Shown in pieces: positions 1 through 8,807 of a stretch of 64,000 nt of DNA. Each line of letters starts with the position of its first letter. The stretch's first letter is position 1. The stretch covers positions 9,150 through 73,149 of the forward strand of contig NZ_JAHYSG010000062.1 of the NCBI RefSeq assembly GCF_022095675.1, in the 5' to 3' direction. Source of the DNA: Dactylosporangium sp. AC04546. GTDB lineage: Bacteria; Actinomycetota; Actinomycetes; Mycobacteriales; Micromonosporaceae. A program made the position numbers and the translations under genes. The notes below the pieces were generated by a model, which worked only from the letters and a program-made list of their open reading frames with translations, was not told the DNA's origin and ran no database searches.

Positions 1-2699
1 GGTCGCTGCACAGCCACGTCGCCCGGCTGCGCCAGGCGCTCAGCCGGTGCGGGCTCGACGGCGTCGTGCAGACCCGCGAGCCCGGGTACGCCCTGTGCGT
101 CGACCCGGCCGACGTCGACGCGGCCCGGTTCGAGCGGGCCGTCGAGACCGTCCACAGTGGAGTCGATGATCCGGCCGCGCTGCTGCGCGAGGCCCTCGAC
201 CTGTGGCGCGGGTCGGCCCTGGCCGACGCCGACCCGGCCGGGTGGGTCGCCGCCGAGGCCGAGCGCCTCGACCGGCTCCGGCGGGCCGCGCTCGCCGACC
301 GGTGCGAGGCGCTGCTCGCGGCCGGCCGGTCCGCCGAGGCGCTCACCGAGGCCGAGCGGCTGGTCGCCGCCGAGCCGCTCCAGGAGCGGGTGGCCGGGCT
401 GCACATGCTGGCCCTCGCGCGGTGCGGGCGGACCGCCGAGGCGCTGGAGGTGTACCGCCGGCTGCGCGAAGCCCTCGCCGAGGAGCTCGGCGTCGACCCG
501 TCGGCGGAGCTGAGCGAGCTGCACACCGCCCTGCTGCGCGGCGAGCGGCAGCACCGCGACCTGCTCCAGCTGCCGGCGGTGACGAGGCCGGCCCAGCTGC
601 CGCCGCCCGTCGGCTGGTTCACCGGCCGGTCCGCCGAGCTGGGGGCGCTCGACGCTCATGCCGGGACCGGGGTCGTGCTCATCCGCGGCCACGGCGGGAT
701 CGGCAAGACCGCGCTGGCTGTGCAGTGGGCGCACCGGGTCGCCGCGCGGTACGCCGACGGGCAGCTCTTCGTCGACCTCCGCGGCCACGACCCGGCGACC
801 GCGCTGACCCCGGCCGAGGTGGCGGCGGTGCTGCTGCGCTGCCTCGGGGTGCCCGACGACCGCATGCCGCACGACCTCAGCGAGCGCGTCGCGATGTACC
901 GCACGCTGCTCTCCGGCCGGCGCATGCTCGTGGTGCTCGACGACGCCGGCCGCACCGACCAGGTCATGCCCGCGCTCCCCGGCGCCGGGGCGAGCCTGCT
1001 GCTCGTCACCAGCCGCCACCAGCTCCCGGCGCTCGTCACCCACGCGGAGGTCCGCTCGGTCGCGCTCGACGTGCTCGGCCCCGACGACGCCGCGCTGCTG
1101 CTGACCCGGGTGCTCGGCGCGGACCGGGTGGCCCGCGAGGCGGCCGCCGCCGCGCGGCTGGTGGCGCTGTGCGGGCGGATGCCGCTCGCGCTGCGCATCG
1201 CGGCCGCGAAGCTCGTCACCGAGCCCGGCCGCAGCATCGCCGCGTCGGCCGGCGAGCTGGAACGCGACCGGCTGGCCCACCTCGGCGTCGAGGACGACAC
1301 GCGCAGCGTCGCCGCCGTGTTCGACAGCGCGTACCGCGCGCTGAGCCCGCCGGCCCGCCGGCTGTTCCGCCGCCTGAGCCTGCACCCCGGCCCGCACGTG
1401 GCGCTCGCGCTGTGCTCCGCGCTCGGCCCGTCCGACGGGCTGGGCGAACTGACGGCCGCGCACCTGGTGACGCAGCCGGCGCCGGGGCGCTACCGCATGC
1501 ACGACCTCATCCGCGCCTACGGCCGGGGGTGCACGGACGAGCCGGAGCGGGTGCGCACCGCCGAGCTGATCATGGATTGGTACCTCGTCTGCGCCCACGC
1601 CGCGAACCAGGCCCTCGACAGCAGCCAGGACCGCATCGTGCCGGTCCTGCGCCACCCGGCGCCCCCGGTGCCGTTCGCCGCGTCGCGCGCGGCGGCGCTG
1701 GCGTTCCTGGAGGCCGAGCTGGCCAACCTGCCGGTGCTGGTCCGGCAGGCGGCGCAGACCGGCCAGGAGGCGGCGGCCTGCCAGCTGACCTACCTGCTGA
1801 GCGGCTTCTTCGGCGCGCGGGGCAACTGGTCGGAGCGGGTCGACATGTGCCGGCACGCGATCGCCGCCGCCCGCCGGCTCGGCGACCGGGCGGTCGAGGC
1901 CGAGATGCACCGCGCGCTCGGGGTGGCGTACCGCTCGACCTACCGCCTGGAGCCCGCCCTCGCCAGCCACCTGCGCGCCCTCACCCTGCTGCGCGAGCTC
2001 GGCGACGAGCGCGGCCTGGCGTACGTCTACAACAACATCGGCGGCGCCAACGCCGAGCTGCGCCGCTTCCCGGCCGCGATCGCCGCCTACCGGCTGTCGC
2101 TGCGGCTGCACACCTGCTCGGGCAACCGGCACGGGGCGGTCGCGGCCCGGCGCAACCTCGGCTACACGTACATCCGCATGGCCCGCGTCGAGCGCAGCTT
2201 CGAGCACCTGGAGGCCGCGCTCGCCGGCAGCCGGGAGATCGGCTACCGTCGGCTGGAGGCGGGCGCCCTGGACAGCCTCGGCGAGGCCCACCTGCACCGG
2301 GCCGCGTTCGACGAGGCCCGGGACTGCTTTCACGGTGCGCTGCGGGTGAGCCGGGCGATCGGCGACCTGCGGTACGAGATGGACGCCCTGGTGAACCTCG
2401 GACTGACCGCCCTGGCCATGGGCGCGCTGCCGGAGGCCGTCGAGCGGTTCACCGAGGCGCTCGCGCTCAGCAGGCGCCTCCGGCACCGCCACGCCGAGGC
2501 GCGCATCCTCAACCGGCTCGGCGAGGCCCGCCTGCGCCTCGGCGACCTCGCCGCGGCCGGCGACCTGCTGCGCGCCGGCCTCGCCCTGCGGTCCGAGGTG
2601 CCCGACGCCCACGAGGAGGCGTGCCTGCGGCGCAACCTCGCCGAGCTCCAGGCTCAGATGGTCACCGTCGTCGCGGCGCCGCCGGCGAGCCGCACGTAG
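1..2699 (+). CDS. SARP/AfsR-type regulator with NB-ARC and TPR domains (5' partial)
   Basis: Transcriptional activator of the SARP family. The reading frame is open from base 3, so the gene starts upstream of the window and its winged-helix DNA-binding domain is mostly missing; what remains starts with its last helix and wing (SLHSHVARLRQAL, then TREPGYAL). A bacterial transcriptional activation domain follows (YALCVDP to about residue 165), then an NB-ARC/STAND ATPase with P-loop GHGGIGKTAL, Walker-B-like LVVLDDAG and a GLPLAL-like motif (MPLALRI). A C-terminal block of tetratricopeptide repeats covers roughly the last 330 residues (for example YNNIGGANAEL, NLGYTYIRMA). Such proteins usually control nearby secondary-metabolite or stress genes as NTP-regulated switches. 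The 3' end overlaps the convergent Calx-beta gene by 46 bp. Confidence 0.9.
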   Translation, partial: SLHSHVARLRQALSRCGLDGVVQTREPGYALCVDPADVDAARFERAVETVHSGVDDPAALLREALDLWRGSALADADPAGWVAAEAERLDRLRRAALADRCEALLAAGRSAEALTEAERLVAAEPLQERVAGLHMLALARCGRTAEALEVYRRLREALAEELGVDPSAELSELHTALLRGERQHRDLLQLPAVTRPAQLPPPVGWFTGRSAELGALDAHAGTGVVLIRGHGGIGKTALAVQWAHRVAARYADGQLFVDLRGHDPATALTPAEVAAVLLRCLGVPDDRMPHDLSERVAMYRTLLSGRRMLVVLDDAGRTDQVMPALPGAGASLLLVTSRHQLPALVTHAEVRSVALDVLGPDDAALLLTRVLGADRVAREAAAAARLVALCGRMPLALRIAAAKLVTEPGRSIAASAGELERDRLAHLGVEDDTRSVAAVFDSAYRALSPPARRLFRRLSLHPGPHVALALCSALGPSDGLGELTAAHLVTQPAPGRYRMHDLIRAYGRGCTDEPERVRTAELIMDWYLVCAHAANQALDSSQDRIVPVLRHPAPPVPFAASRAAALAFLEAELANLPVLVRQAAQTGQEAAACQLTYLLSGFFGARGNWSERVDMCRHAIAAARRLGDRAVEAEMHRALGVAYRSTYRLEPALASHLRALTLLRELGDERGLAYVYNNIGGANAELRRFPAAIAAYRLSLRLHTCSGNRHGAVAARRNLGYTYIRMARVERSFEHLEAALAGSREIGYRRLEAGALDSLGEAHLHRAAFDEARDCFHGALRVSRAIGDLRYEMDALVNLGLTALAMGALPEAVERFTEALALSRRLRHRHAEARILNRLGEARLRLGDLAAAGDLLRAGLALRSEVPDAHEEACLRRNLAELQAQMVTVVAAPPASRT

Positions 2700-3388
2700 A
2701 AGTACCCGGTCGCGCCCGGCAGCAGGTGCACGGTGAGCTTGGCCTTGTTCGCGCCGGCCGGGATGACGACGGTACCGCTGGGCACCGGCACGAAGTCGTC
2801 GCCCCCGGTCGCCGTGCCGTCGGCCGTCATCCACCCGACGGTGGTGGGCACCGACGCCCGCTGCGACGAGAACACCCACAGGTCGCAGGTCCAGGTGATC
2901 CGGTCGCAGTCGGGCTCGCTGTCCGGGTGGATCAGCACCATGTCGAGATCGTCGTTGAGGATCGTGCCGGTCGCGGTGCCGTCGAGGATCGTCAGCCCGA
3001 CCGGGTTCACCAGCTCCAGGTTGAGCAGCTCGTCGGGCTCCCGCAGAAAGTCGCCGATCACCTCGACCGCGACCTGCCGGTCCGGCGGGTCCCCCTCAGC
3101 CCAGGTGATCGTGCCGGTCGCGACGGTGTAGTCGGCACCGGGGGTGGCCGTGGGCGCCGGGCCGTACGCGGTGCGGAAGCCGACGCTGCCGGTCGCGCAC
3201 CCGAGGGCCGTGACCGTGAAGACCAGCGACGGCCGGCTCGGCGGGTTGCCCTCCCGCACGGCCGCGTCGACGGCGACCACCTCCCGGGCCGGGCAGCCGG
3301 ACGGCGGCGTCGGCCCGGCCGCCGCCGGTGCCGCAGCCCCGGCCACCATCACGAGCCCCAGCACCAGCGCCGCGGCGAATCTCTTCAC
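2654..3388 (-). CDS. Secreted Calx-beta domain protein
   Basis: A 244-residue exported protein. The GTG start is preceded by a strong GAGGAGG ribosome site and gives a typical signal peptide (KR, hydrophobic core, cleavage near AAAG). The mature part holds two Calx-beta-like units, about residues 36-147 (ADYTVATGTITW, then DELLNLELVNP and ILNDD) and 150-244 (GWMTADGTATGGDDF, then GTVVIPAG). Calx-beta folds bind calcium or act as extracellular adhesion or scaffold modules; no catalytic domain is seen. Four cysteines could form disulfides. The gene converges on and overlaps the regulator gene by 46 bp, so the two 3' ends are coding on both strands. Confidence 0.85.
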   Translation of the reverse strand: MKRFAAALVLGLVMVAGAAAPAAAGPTPPSGCPAREVVAVDAAVREGNPPSRPSLVFTVTALGCATGSVGFRTAYGPAPTATPGADYTVATGTITWAEGDPPDRQVAVEVIGDFLREPDELLNLELVNPVGLTILDGTATGTILNDDLDMVLIHPDSEPDCDRITWTCDLWVFSSQRASVPTTVGWMTADGTATGGDDFVPVPSGTVVIPAGANKAKLTVHLLPGATGYFYVRLAGGAATTVTI

Positions 3389-3447
3389 GGGAAACCTCCT
3401 CGCACGTCTGTGTCCGCCCGGTTGTAGCGCGCCCCTGTTGCGGCGCG

Positions 3448-3464
3448 GTTGTGGCGATCACAAC
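3448..3464. promoter_or_regulatory. Inverted repeat in divergent promoter region
   Basis: GTTGTG and CACAAC form a perfect 6-bp inverted repeat separated by 5 bp, inside the 132-bp divergent gap between the Calx-beta gene and the small secreted protein gene. It could be an operator for one or both genes. No regulator can be assigned. Confidence 0.3.
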
Positions 3465-3520
3465 GCCCCCGCAACCGCCGTGCCGTTGCCTGGCCGCACC
3501 AACGTCTGAGGAGGAGCAGG

Positions 3521-4003
3521 ATGACCATCCGATCCAGGGGCCTGCGCGCGGCACTCGCGACGATGTCGCTCGCGGCCACGATGATCGTCGTGCAGGCCGG
3601 TTTCGCCGGCACCGCACACGCCCGCTGTATCGACGTGAACCGCCCGGAGGTCGGCCGGATCACGGTCGCCGGCGTCACCTACGCGACCGCGACGCCGCGT
3701 ACGAACACCTGCAACAACAACAACACCGAGACGACCGACTTCCAGGCGAACGAGCCCGGCTGGCGGGCGACCTACCGTTGGCAGAACAACGGCCTGTGGT
3801 CGAGCTCGTCCGGCGGCTACAACCAGTCCGTGAACACCGCGGTGTTCTCGGACAACAACTCGCACTCGCTGGTGCTGCTCTGCGCCGACAACGAGGGCAC
3901 GGTCCCGGCCGGCACCCCGCCGACCTACTACTGCGGCTGGTACGACGTCGCCGTCTCGACGAGCGTGAACTACACCTTCGCCGTGGTCAGTGAGGGCTTC
4001 TGA
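3521..4003 (+). CDS. Small secreted protein of unknown function
   Basis: A 160-residue exported protein. I chose the ATG directly after GAGGAGGAGCAGG because it gives a clean signal peptide (MTIRSRGLRAALATMSLAA, cleavage after HA near residue 34); an earlier in-frame start has no ribosome site and would bury the signal. The mature protein of about 126 residues is rich in Asn, Thr, Ser and aromatic residues (CNNNNTETTDF, YRWQNNGLWSSSSGGY) and has four cysteines, consistent with a small disulfide-bonded beta-rich extracellular protein. I do not recognise the family. It is divergent from the Calx-beta gene, and the two may share regulation. Confidence 0.8.
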   Translation: MTIRSRGLRAALATMSLAATMIVVQAGFAGTAHARCIDVNRPEVGRITVAGVTYATATPRTNTCNNNNTETTDFQANEPGWRATYRWQNNGLWSSSSGGYNQSVNTAVFSDNNSHSLVLLCADNEGTVPAGTPPTYYCGWYDVAVSTSVNYTFAVVSEGF

Positions 4004-4023
4004 CCGCGGTCCGCGGCACGAAC

Positions 4024-4059
4024 CCGCTCGGCGCGCGCCTCGACGGCCGCGCCGAGCGG
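4024..4059 (+). terminator. Stem-loop after the small secreted protein
   Basis: CCGCTCGGCGCG (4024-4035) pairs perfectly with CGCGCCGAGCGG (4048-4059) around a 12-nt loop, 20 bp after the stop codon. There is no U-tract, as is usual for actinobacterial hairpin terminators. Confidence 0.6.
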
Positions 4060-4161
4060 CGTCTGCGCGCCCGGAACTCCCCACGCGCAAGCAAGCGCCT
4101 GACGAAAACCCGGCGAAAACCAGTCTGGCACTTCCGCCGCGAAGGCCTTACAGTGATCAGT

Positions 4162-4195
4162 GAGACCGGCATCTTCCCCCGTGGATGCCGGTCTC
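4162..4195. terminator. Bidirectional hairpin between convergent genes
   Basis: GAGACCGGCATC (4162-4173) and GATGCCGGTCTC (4184-4195) form a perfect 12-bp stem with a 10-nt loop just beyond the P450 stop codon. An AT-rich CATAATTTTC follows on the plus strand. It probably terminates the minus-strand P450 operon and blocks read-through from the left. Confidence 0.75.
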
Positions 4196-4203
4196 CATAA
4201 TTT

Positions 4204-5247
4204 TCAGGGCGAGACGAGCAGTGTCTCGAGGGACCTGGTTCGAAACGACGGGCGCCACTGCGAGGACCGCAGCGTCAGGCCCGGGTGCCGGGCGAGCAGC
4301 GAGCCGACCGCCTCCGTCGCCGACACCACCGCCAGCGCCGCGCCCAGGCAGTGGTGCGGGCCGTGCCCCAGCGCCAGGTGCGGCGCGCTCGGCTGCCGCA
4401 GCCGGAACTCGTCCGGGTCCTCGAAGACCGCCGGGTCCCGGTTCGCCGCCGCGATCCCGAGCAGCACCGTCGCGCCCGCCGGCACGGTCACGTCGCCGAA
4501 GGTCAGCGCGGTGGTGGCGAACCGCCGGATCGACACCGGCGCCGGCGGCTCGAACCGCAGCGTCTCGTCCACCGCCGCCCGCAGCAGCTCCTCGTCGCCC
4601 CGGACCGCGGCCAGCAGGGAAGGCCGCTGCAGCAACAGCAGCACGCAGTTCGCGATCAGGTTGATCGAGTTCTCGTACCCGGCGAAGATCGTCAGGAAGG
4701 CGAGCGACGTCAGCTCGTCCGGGGAGAGCGGCGCCGCGATCATCGCCGAGAGCAGATCCTCACCCGGTTCGGCCCGGCGACGGGCGATCAGGTCGACGAG
4801 GAACGCCTCGATCGAGGCCGCCGCGTCCGGCGACCCGCCCATGAGCGCCGTCGTCAGCGACCGCAGCCGCGTGAGCTCGTCCCGCGAGACCCCGAGCAGC
4901 TCACCGATGACGGCGAGCGACAGCGGCGTCGCGTAGTCGGCGACCACGTCGAACGGGCCGTCGAAGGCGAACGACGCGGCGAGGGAGGCCAGCGCGGGCC
5001 GCAGCGCCAGCACCCGGCGCGGGCTGAACGCCGGCCCGACCACCCGCCGGATGCGGGCGTGGTCGGGGTCGTCCATGTTCAGCAGGTTGGCGTCCAGTCG
5101 CGGCGGCAGCGAGAACCCCGCGAAGCCGCCGGCGGAGTTGCGCTTGTCGAGCGACAGCCTCGGGTCGGCGAGCGCGGCCCGGACGTCGGCGTAGCGGGTC
5201 ACGAGCCAGGCCGGGGAGCCGTCCGGCAGCGAGATCTCACGGACCAT
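4204..5247 (-). CDS. Cytochrome P450, N-terminally short
   Basis: Soluble bacterial-type P450 (347 residues; about 400 is usual). Visible motifs are the C-helix region (NMDDPDHARIRR), an I-helix AGYENS at residues 189-194, ExxR (ETLR, 228-231), and a heme-binding loop LGHGPHHCLG with Cys300 as thiolate ligand. The Thr normally found after the I-helix acid is Asn193. The protein begins at the first beta strand (SPAWLVTRYADVRAAL). An in-frame TGA lies immediately before the ATG, and no ribosome site is visible, so about 45-50 N-terminal residues found in relatives are absent. It sits 10 bp after the hybrid kinase and is probably co-transcribed with it. Substrate unknown; activity is uncertain because of the missing N-terminus. 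Confidence 0.85.
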   Translation of the reverse strand: MVREISLPDGSPAWLVTRYADVRAALADPRLSLDKRNSAGGFAGFSLPPRLDANLLNMDDPDHARIRRVVGPAFSPRRVLALRPALASLAASFAFDGPFDVVADYATPLSLAVIGELLGVSRDELTRLRSLTTALMGGSPDAAASIEAFLVDLIARRRAEPGEDLLSAMIAAPLSPDELTSLAFLTIFAGYENSINLIANCVLLLLQRPSLLAAVRGDEELLRAAVDETLRFEPPAPVSIRRFATTALTFGDVTVPAGATVLLGIAAANRDPAVFEDPDEFRLRQPSAPHLALGHGPHHCLGAALAVVSATEAVGSLLARHPGLTLRSSQWRPSFRTRSLETLLVSP

Positions 5248-5257
5248 TCACCGGAGT

Positions 5258-7216
5258 CTACGCACGCGACGGATCCCGGGCCCGGCTCAGCAGGTCCGCC
5301 ACCGCCTGCCGCAGCTGGTCCGCGGTGAACGGCTTCGACAGCAGCGGGGTGTCGTCGGCGAGCCGGTGCCCGCCGGGCAGGTTCCCGGCCGTGTACCCCG
5401 AGATGAACAGCACCGGCAGCTCCGGCCGCGCGGCGTGGATCGCCTCGGCCAGCCTCGGCCCGGTGATCTCCGGCATGATCACGTCGGTGATCACGCCGTC
5501 GACGGCCGACCCGGGCGCGGTGCAGATCTCCAGCGCCGCGGCCGACGACGCCGGGGCGGTGACCAGGTACCCGGCCCGCGACAGGATCCGCACCACGATG
5601 TCGCGCACGTCGGCATCGTCCTCGACGACCACCACGTGCCGCGCCCCGTCGGCCGCCGACGCGGCACCGGGCGCGTCGAAGGAGGACACCGCGGCGGGCC
5701 GGTCGGCCTCCGGCAGCGTCACGGTCATCGTCGTGCCCCGCCCGGGGGCCGTGTCGATGCGGATGTCGCCGCCGGCCTCGGTCACCACGCCGTACGCGGT
5801 CGCCAGCCCGAGCCCGGTCCCGTCGGCCGGCCCCTTGGTGGTGAAGAACGGCTCGAAGGCGCGGTTCGCCACCTCGGGCGTCATCCCGACGCCGGTGTCG
5901 CTGACGACGAGCTCGACGCGGCCGGTCGCGGCGGCACGGGTGGTGATCGTGAGCCGGCCGCCGGACGGCATCGCGGCCCGGGCGTTCACCACCAGGTTGA
6001 CCACGATCTGCTCGAACTTGCTGCGGTCGATGGCGACCGGCGGCAGGCCGGCCGCCAGCTCGCTGGAGAACGTGATGTCCTCGCCGATCGTGCGGTGCAG
6101 CAGGTGCTCGGTGTCGGCGACCACCTGGTTCACGTCGAGCACCTCGGGCCGCGACGGTTCCAGCCGGCTGAAGATCAGCAGCTGGCGGGTGAGGGCGGCG
6201 GCCCGCTCGGCGGCGCGGGTGATCCGCTCCACGTCGGGCTGGCACGGGTGCTCGGGCCCGAGGTCGGCGCCGACGTCGGCGGCGTAGGCGATGATCACCG
6301 CGAGCAGGTTGTTGAAGTCGTGCGCCACGCCGCCGGCGAGCCGGCCGAGCGAGTCGAGCCGCTCGCTCTGGCGCAGCTGGTGGTCGAGGCGCTGCCGCTC
6401 CAGCTCGGCGGCCCGCGGCTCGGTCACGTCGCGCAGCACGCCCTCGACGGCCACCGCGGCGCCGGACGGGTCGCGCACCAGCCGGGTCCGCAGCTCGATC
6501 CACAGCTGGTGGCCGTCGCGGTGCCGGCCGCGGAGGATGACGGGTCCTTCCGTCTGGGCCGCGGCCGTCGGCTCCTGGCTGAACTGGTCGGACCGGGGGT
6601 CGGTGAACGCCGCGTCCAGCGCGGGCCGGTCCTGCGGGTCGACGATCGCGGCGAGCAGCGTCGGGTCGGCGTAGAGCTCCGACGGCCGGTAGCCGGCGAT
6701 CGCCGTGACGGCCGGGCTCACGTACTCCAGCCCCCGGTCGGGGCGCAGGCGGTACCGGAAGATCCCGTCGATCGAATGCTCGGCCAGCAGGCGGAAGCGC
6801 TCCTCGCTGGCCCGCAGCGCCGCCTCGGCGGAGCGCAGCGCGCGACGCTCCTCGGCGTCGCGCAGCTCCCGCTGTACCGCCGGGACCAGACGCCCCATGC
6901 GATCCTTGAGGATGAAGTCGGAGGCGCCCGCCTTCATGAGGGCGGCCGCTCGCTCCTCGCCGACCTGCCCCGACACGAGCAGGAACGGCGCGTCGCAGCG
7001 CGCGTCGCGCAGGATCCGCAGGGCCTCCTCCGCGCTGAACGCCGGCAGGTTGTAGTCGGAGATCACCACGTCGGGCCGGCGGACGGCGAGCGACGCGCGC
7101 AGCTGGTCGGCGCTGAGCACGGTGTCGACGTCGACGTCGAGCCCGCCCCGGCGCAGCCGCGTGACGATGAGCCGGGCGTCCTCGTCGTCGTCCTCGACGA
7201 GCAGCAGGCTGATCAC
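5258..7216 (-). CDS. Hybrid histidine kinase (REC-PAS-HisKA-HATPase-REC)
   Basis: A 652-residue cytoplasmic hybrid kinase without membrane segments. Domains in order: N-terminal receiver with phospho-acceptor Asp54 (VISDYNLPAF), PAS (about 125-265), HisKA with phospho-His299 (GVAHDFNNLL), HATPase (N-box NLVVNARAAM, SDTGVGM, GTGLGL) and a C-terminal receiver with Asp578 (VITDVIMPEI). A leading receiver suggests input from another kinase, probably the adjacent PAS kinase via phosphorelay. Its ATG overlaps the stop of the preceding response regulator gene (ATGA), so translation is coupled. No DNA-binding domain is present, so output must pass through another protein or a contact partner. Confidence 0.93.
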   Translation of the reverse strand: MISLLLVEDDDEDARLIVTRLRRGGLDVDVDTVLSADQLRASLAVRRPDVVISDYNLPAFSAEEALRILRDARCDAPFLLVSGQVGEERAAALMKAGASDFILKDRMGRLVPAVQRELRDAEERRALRSAEAALRASEERFRLLAEHSIDGIFRYRLRPDRGLEYVSPAVTAIAGYRPSELYADPTLLAAIVDPQDRPALDAAFTDPRSDQFSQEPTAAAQTEGPVILRGRHRDGHQLWIELRTRLVRDPSGAAVAVEGVLRDVTEPRAAELERQRLDHQLRQSERLDSLGRLAGGVAHDFNNLLAVIIAYAADVGADLGPEHPCQPDVERITRAAERAAALTRQLLIFSRLEPSRPEVLDVNQVVADTEHLLHRTIGEDITFSSELAAGLPPVAIDRSKFEQIVVNLVVNARAAMPSGGRLTITTRAAATGRVELVVSDTGVGMTPEVANRAFEPFFTTKGPADGTGLGLATAYGVVTEAGGDIRIDTAPGRGTTMTVTLPEADRPAAVSSFDAPGAASAADGARHVVVVEDDADVRDIVVRILSRAGYLVTAPASSAAALEICTAPGSAVDGVITDVIMPEITGPRLAEAIHAARPELPVLFISGYTAGNLPGGHRLADDTPLLSKPFTADQLRQAVADLLSRARDPSRA

Positions 7217-7656
7217 GGGTGGCTTCCGGGCCGGGCCGGTACCGGCTCGTTGACCGCGAGCCAGTAGCGGCTGAGCACGTCGGTCGCGGCGACGAAGTCG
7301 GCGAAGGCGACGGGCTTGCGCACGTAGCTGTTCGCGCCGAGCCGGTAGCTCTCCACGATGTCACGCTCCTCGCTCGACGTGGTGAGGACGACGACCGGCA
7401 GGACCCGCGTCGCCGGGTCGGCGCGCAGCCGCTGGAGTACCTCATGTCCGTCGTACTTCGGCAGCTTCATGTCCAGCAGCACCAGCGCCGGCTGCAGCGG
7501 CGCGGCGCCGTCCGGCGGCAGCAGCAGGTCGAGCGCCTCGGCGCCGTCGTGGGCGACCACCACCGGGTTGGTGACGTGGTTCTTGGCGAGGGCCCGGCGG
7601 GTGAACGCGACGTCGTCGGGGTTGTCGTCGACGAGCAGGATGACGCCCCCGTTCAC
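7213..7656 (-). CDS. Single-domain response regulator (Rcp1-like)
   Basis: A 147-residue stand-alone receiver with no output domain. Acidic pocket DDNPDD at residues 10-15, phospho-acceptor Asp62 (LVLLDMKLP), switch Thr/Ser (LTTSSEE) and Lys (RKPV) are all present. The GTG start is chosen because it overlaps the TGA of the upstream kinase (GTGA) and begins exactly at the first receiver strand (GGVILLVDD). This type commonly pairs with phytochrome-like or PAS kinases and shuttles phosphate to a second kinase. Both neighbours in this operon are kinases, which fits a phosphorelay shuttle. Confidence 0.92.
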   Translation of the reverse strand: MNGGVILLVDDNPDDVAFTRRALAKNHVTNPVVVAHDGAEALDLLLPPDGAAPLQPALVLLDMKLPKYDGHEVLQRLRADPATRVLPVVVLTTSSEERDIVESYRLGANSYVRKPVAFADFVAATDVLSRYWLAVNEPVPARPGSHP

Positions 7657-8807
7657 GGCGACCCCACCGGCCCCGCCAGCGTGAACCGGAACACGGCGCC
7701 CTCGCCGACCGTGCCCTCGGCCCAGATCCGCCCGCCGTGCCGGGCGACGATCCGGTGCACGATCGCCAGGCCGATCCCGGTGCCCTCGAACTCGCTGGTC
7801 GAGTGCAGCCGCTGGAACGGCTCGAACAGCTTCCCGGCGAACCGCATGTCGAACCCGGCGCCGTTGTCGCGCACGACGGTGACGTCGGGCTCCTCGCGGT
7901 ACACCTCGATCACCGCCTCCGGACGGTGGGAGGTGAACTTCCACGCGTTGCCGACCAGGTTCTGCAGCACCAGCCGGACCAGGTCGGGGTCGCCGGCCGC
8001 GGTGAGCCCGGGCGCGATCCGCACGTGCACCTCGCGCTCCGGCTCGACGGTCCGCAGCTCCTCGGTCACCTGCTCGGCCAGCCCGGTCAGGTCGACCCGG
8101 CTGCGGCGCAGCTCGGTGCGGGTGGCCCGGGACAGGTCGAGCAGGTCGTCGATCATCTGGCCCATACGGGCCACGTTGGCCTGGAGGCGGGCGAGGTACT
8201 CGCAGCCGTCCTCGTCGAGCCGGTCCGCGAAGTCCTCCACGAGCAACTGCGCGTAGCCGTCGAGGGAGCGCAGCGGCGCCCGCAGGTCGTGCGACACCGA
8301 GTACGCGAACGCGTCGAGCTCCCGCGTCGAGGCCTCCAACTCGGCGGTGCGCTGCCGCACCCGGTCCTCCAGCTCCGCGTTGAGCTGCCGGACCCGCTCC
8401 TCGGCCCGGATCCGGTCGGTGATGTCGGTCGAGATGCCGCAGACCGCGTACGCCCGGCCCCGCGCGTCGACGAGCGGGAACTTCACCGTGATGTAGGTGT
8501 GCGGCCCGTCCTCGCCGGGCGCGGTCTCCTCCATCGACACCGGCCGGCCGCGCTCGGCGGCCTGCAGGTCGTTGGCCCGGAACGCGGCCGCGATCGGCGC
8601 CGGGAACAGGTCGTGGTCGGTGAGGCCGACGATGGTGTCGCGGGAGACGTTGAACAGCCGCTCGTACTCCCGGTTGACCAGCATGTACCGGCCGTCGAGG
8701 TCGCGCATGTAGATGACGGCGGAGGTGTTGTCGATGAGCGCGAGGAGCTGGTCCGGCCCGACCCGCGGGTCGTGGCCGGGCGGCTGGCGCAGCGTCCCGG
8801 CGGTCAC
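7653..8807 (-). CDS. PAS-domain sensor histidine kinase
   Basis: A 384-residue soluble kinase: PAS domain at about 18-130 (SAVIYMRDLDGRYMLVN, ISTDITDR), a coiled coil (about 132-163), HisKA with phospho-His173 (YSVSHDLRAPLRSL) and HATPase (NLVGNAWKF, DNGAGFDM, GTGIGLAI). No transmembrane segment is seen. The catalytic core resembles the bacteriophytochrome-associated kinase group, but there is no GAF/PHY chromophore domain. The GTG start overlaps the stop of the upstream unknown protein (GTGA), and its own stop overlaps the response-regulator start, so the operon is translationally chained. Confidence 0.92.
   Translation of the reverse strand: MTAGTLRQPPGHDPRVGPDQLLALIDNTSAVIYMRDLDGRYMLVNREYERLFNVSRDTIVGLTDHDLFPAPIAAAFRANDLQAAERGRPVSMEETAPGEDGPHTYITVKFPLVDARGRAYAVCGISTDITDRIRAEERVRQLNAELEDRVRQRTAELEASTRELDAFAYSVSHDLRAPLRSLDGYAQLLVEDFADRLDEDGCEYLARLQANVARMGQMIDDLLDLSRATRTELRRSRVDLTGLAEQVTEELRTVEPEREVHVRIAPGLTAAGDPDLVRLVLQNLVGNAWKFTSHRPEAVIEVYREEPDVTVVRDNGAGFDMRFAGKLFEPFQRLHSTSEFEGTGIGLAIVHRIVARHGGRIWAEGTVGEGAVFRFTLAGPVGSP

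Noticed and set aside
203..3427. Long plus-strand frame overlapping the SARP regulator and Calx-beta gene
   Set aside because: Arg/Pro/Ala-rich shadow frame without motifs or a ribosome site; the overlapping frames carry recognisable domains.
4160..4200. Possible riboswitch or small RNA at the 12-bp inverted repeat
   Set aside because: Position directly after the P450 stop and simple hairpin shape fit a terminator; no conserved riboswitch features.
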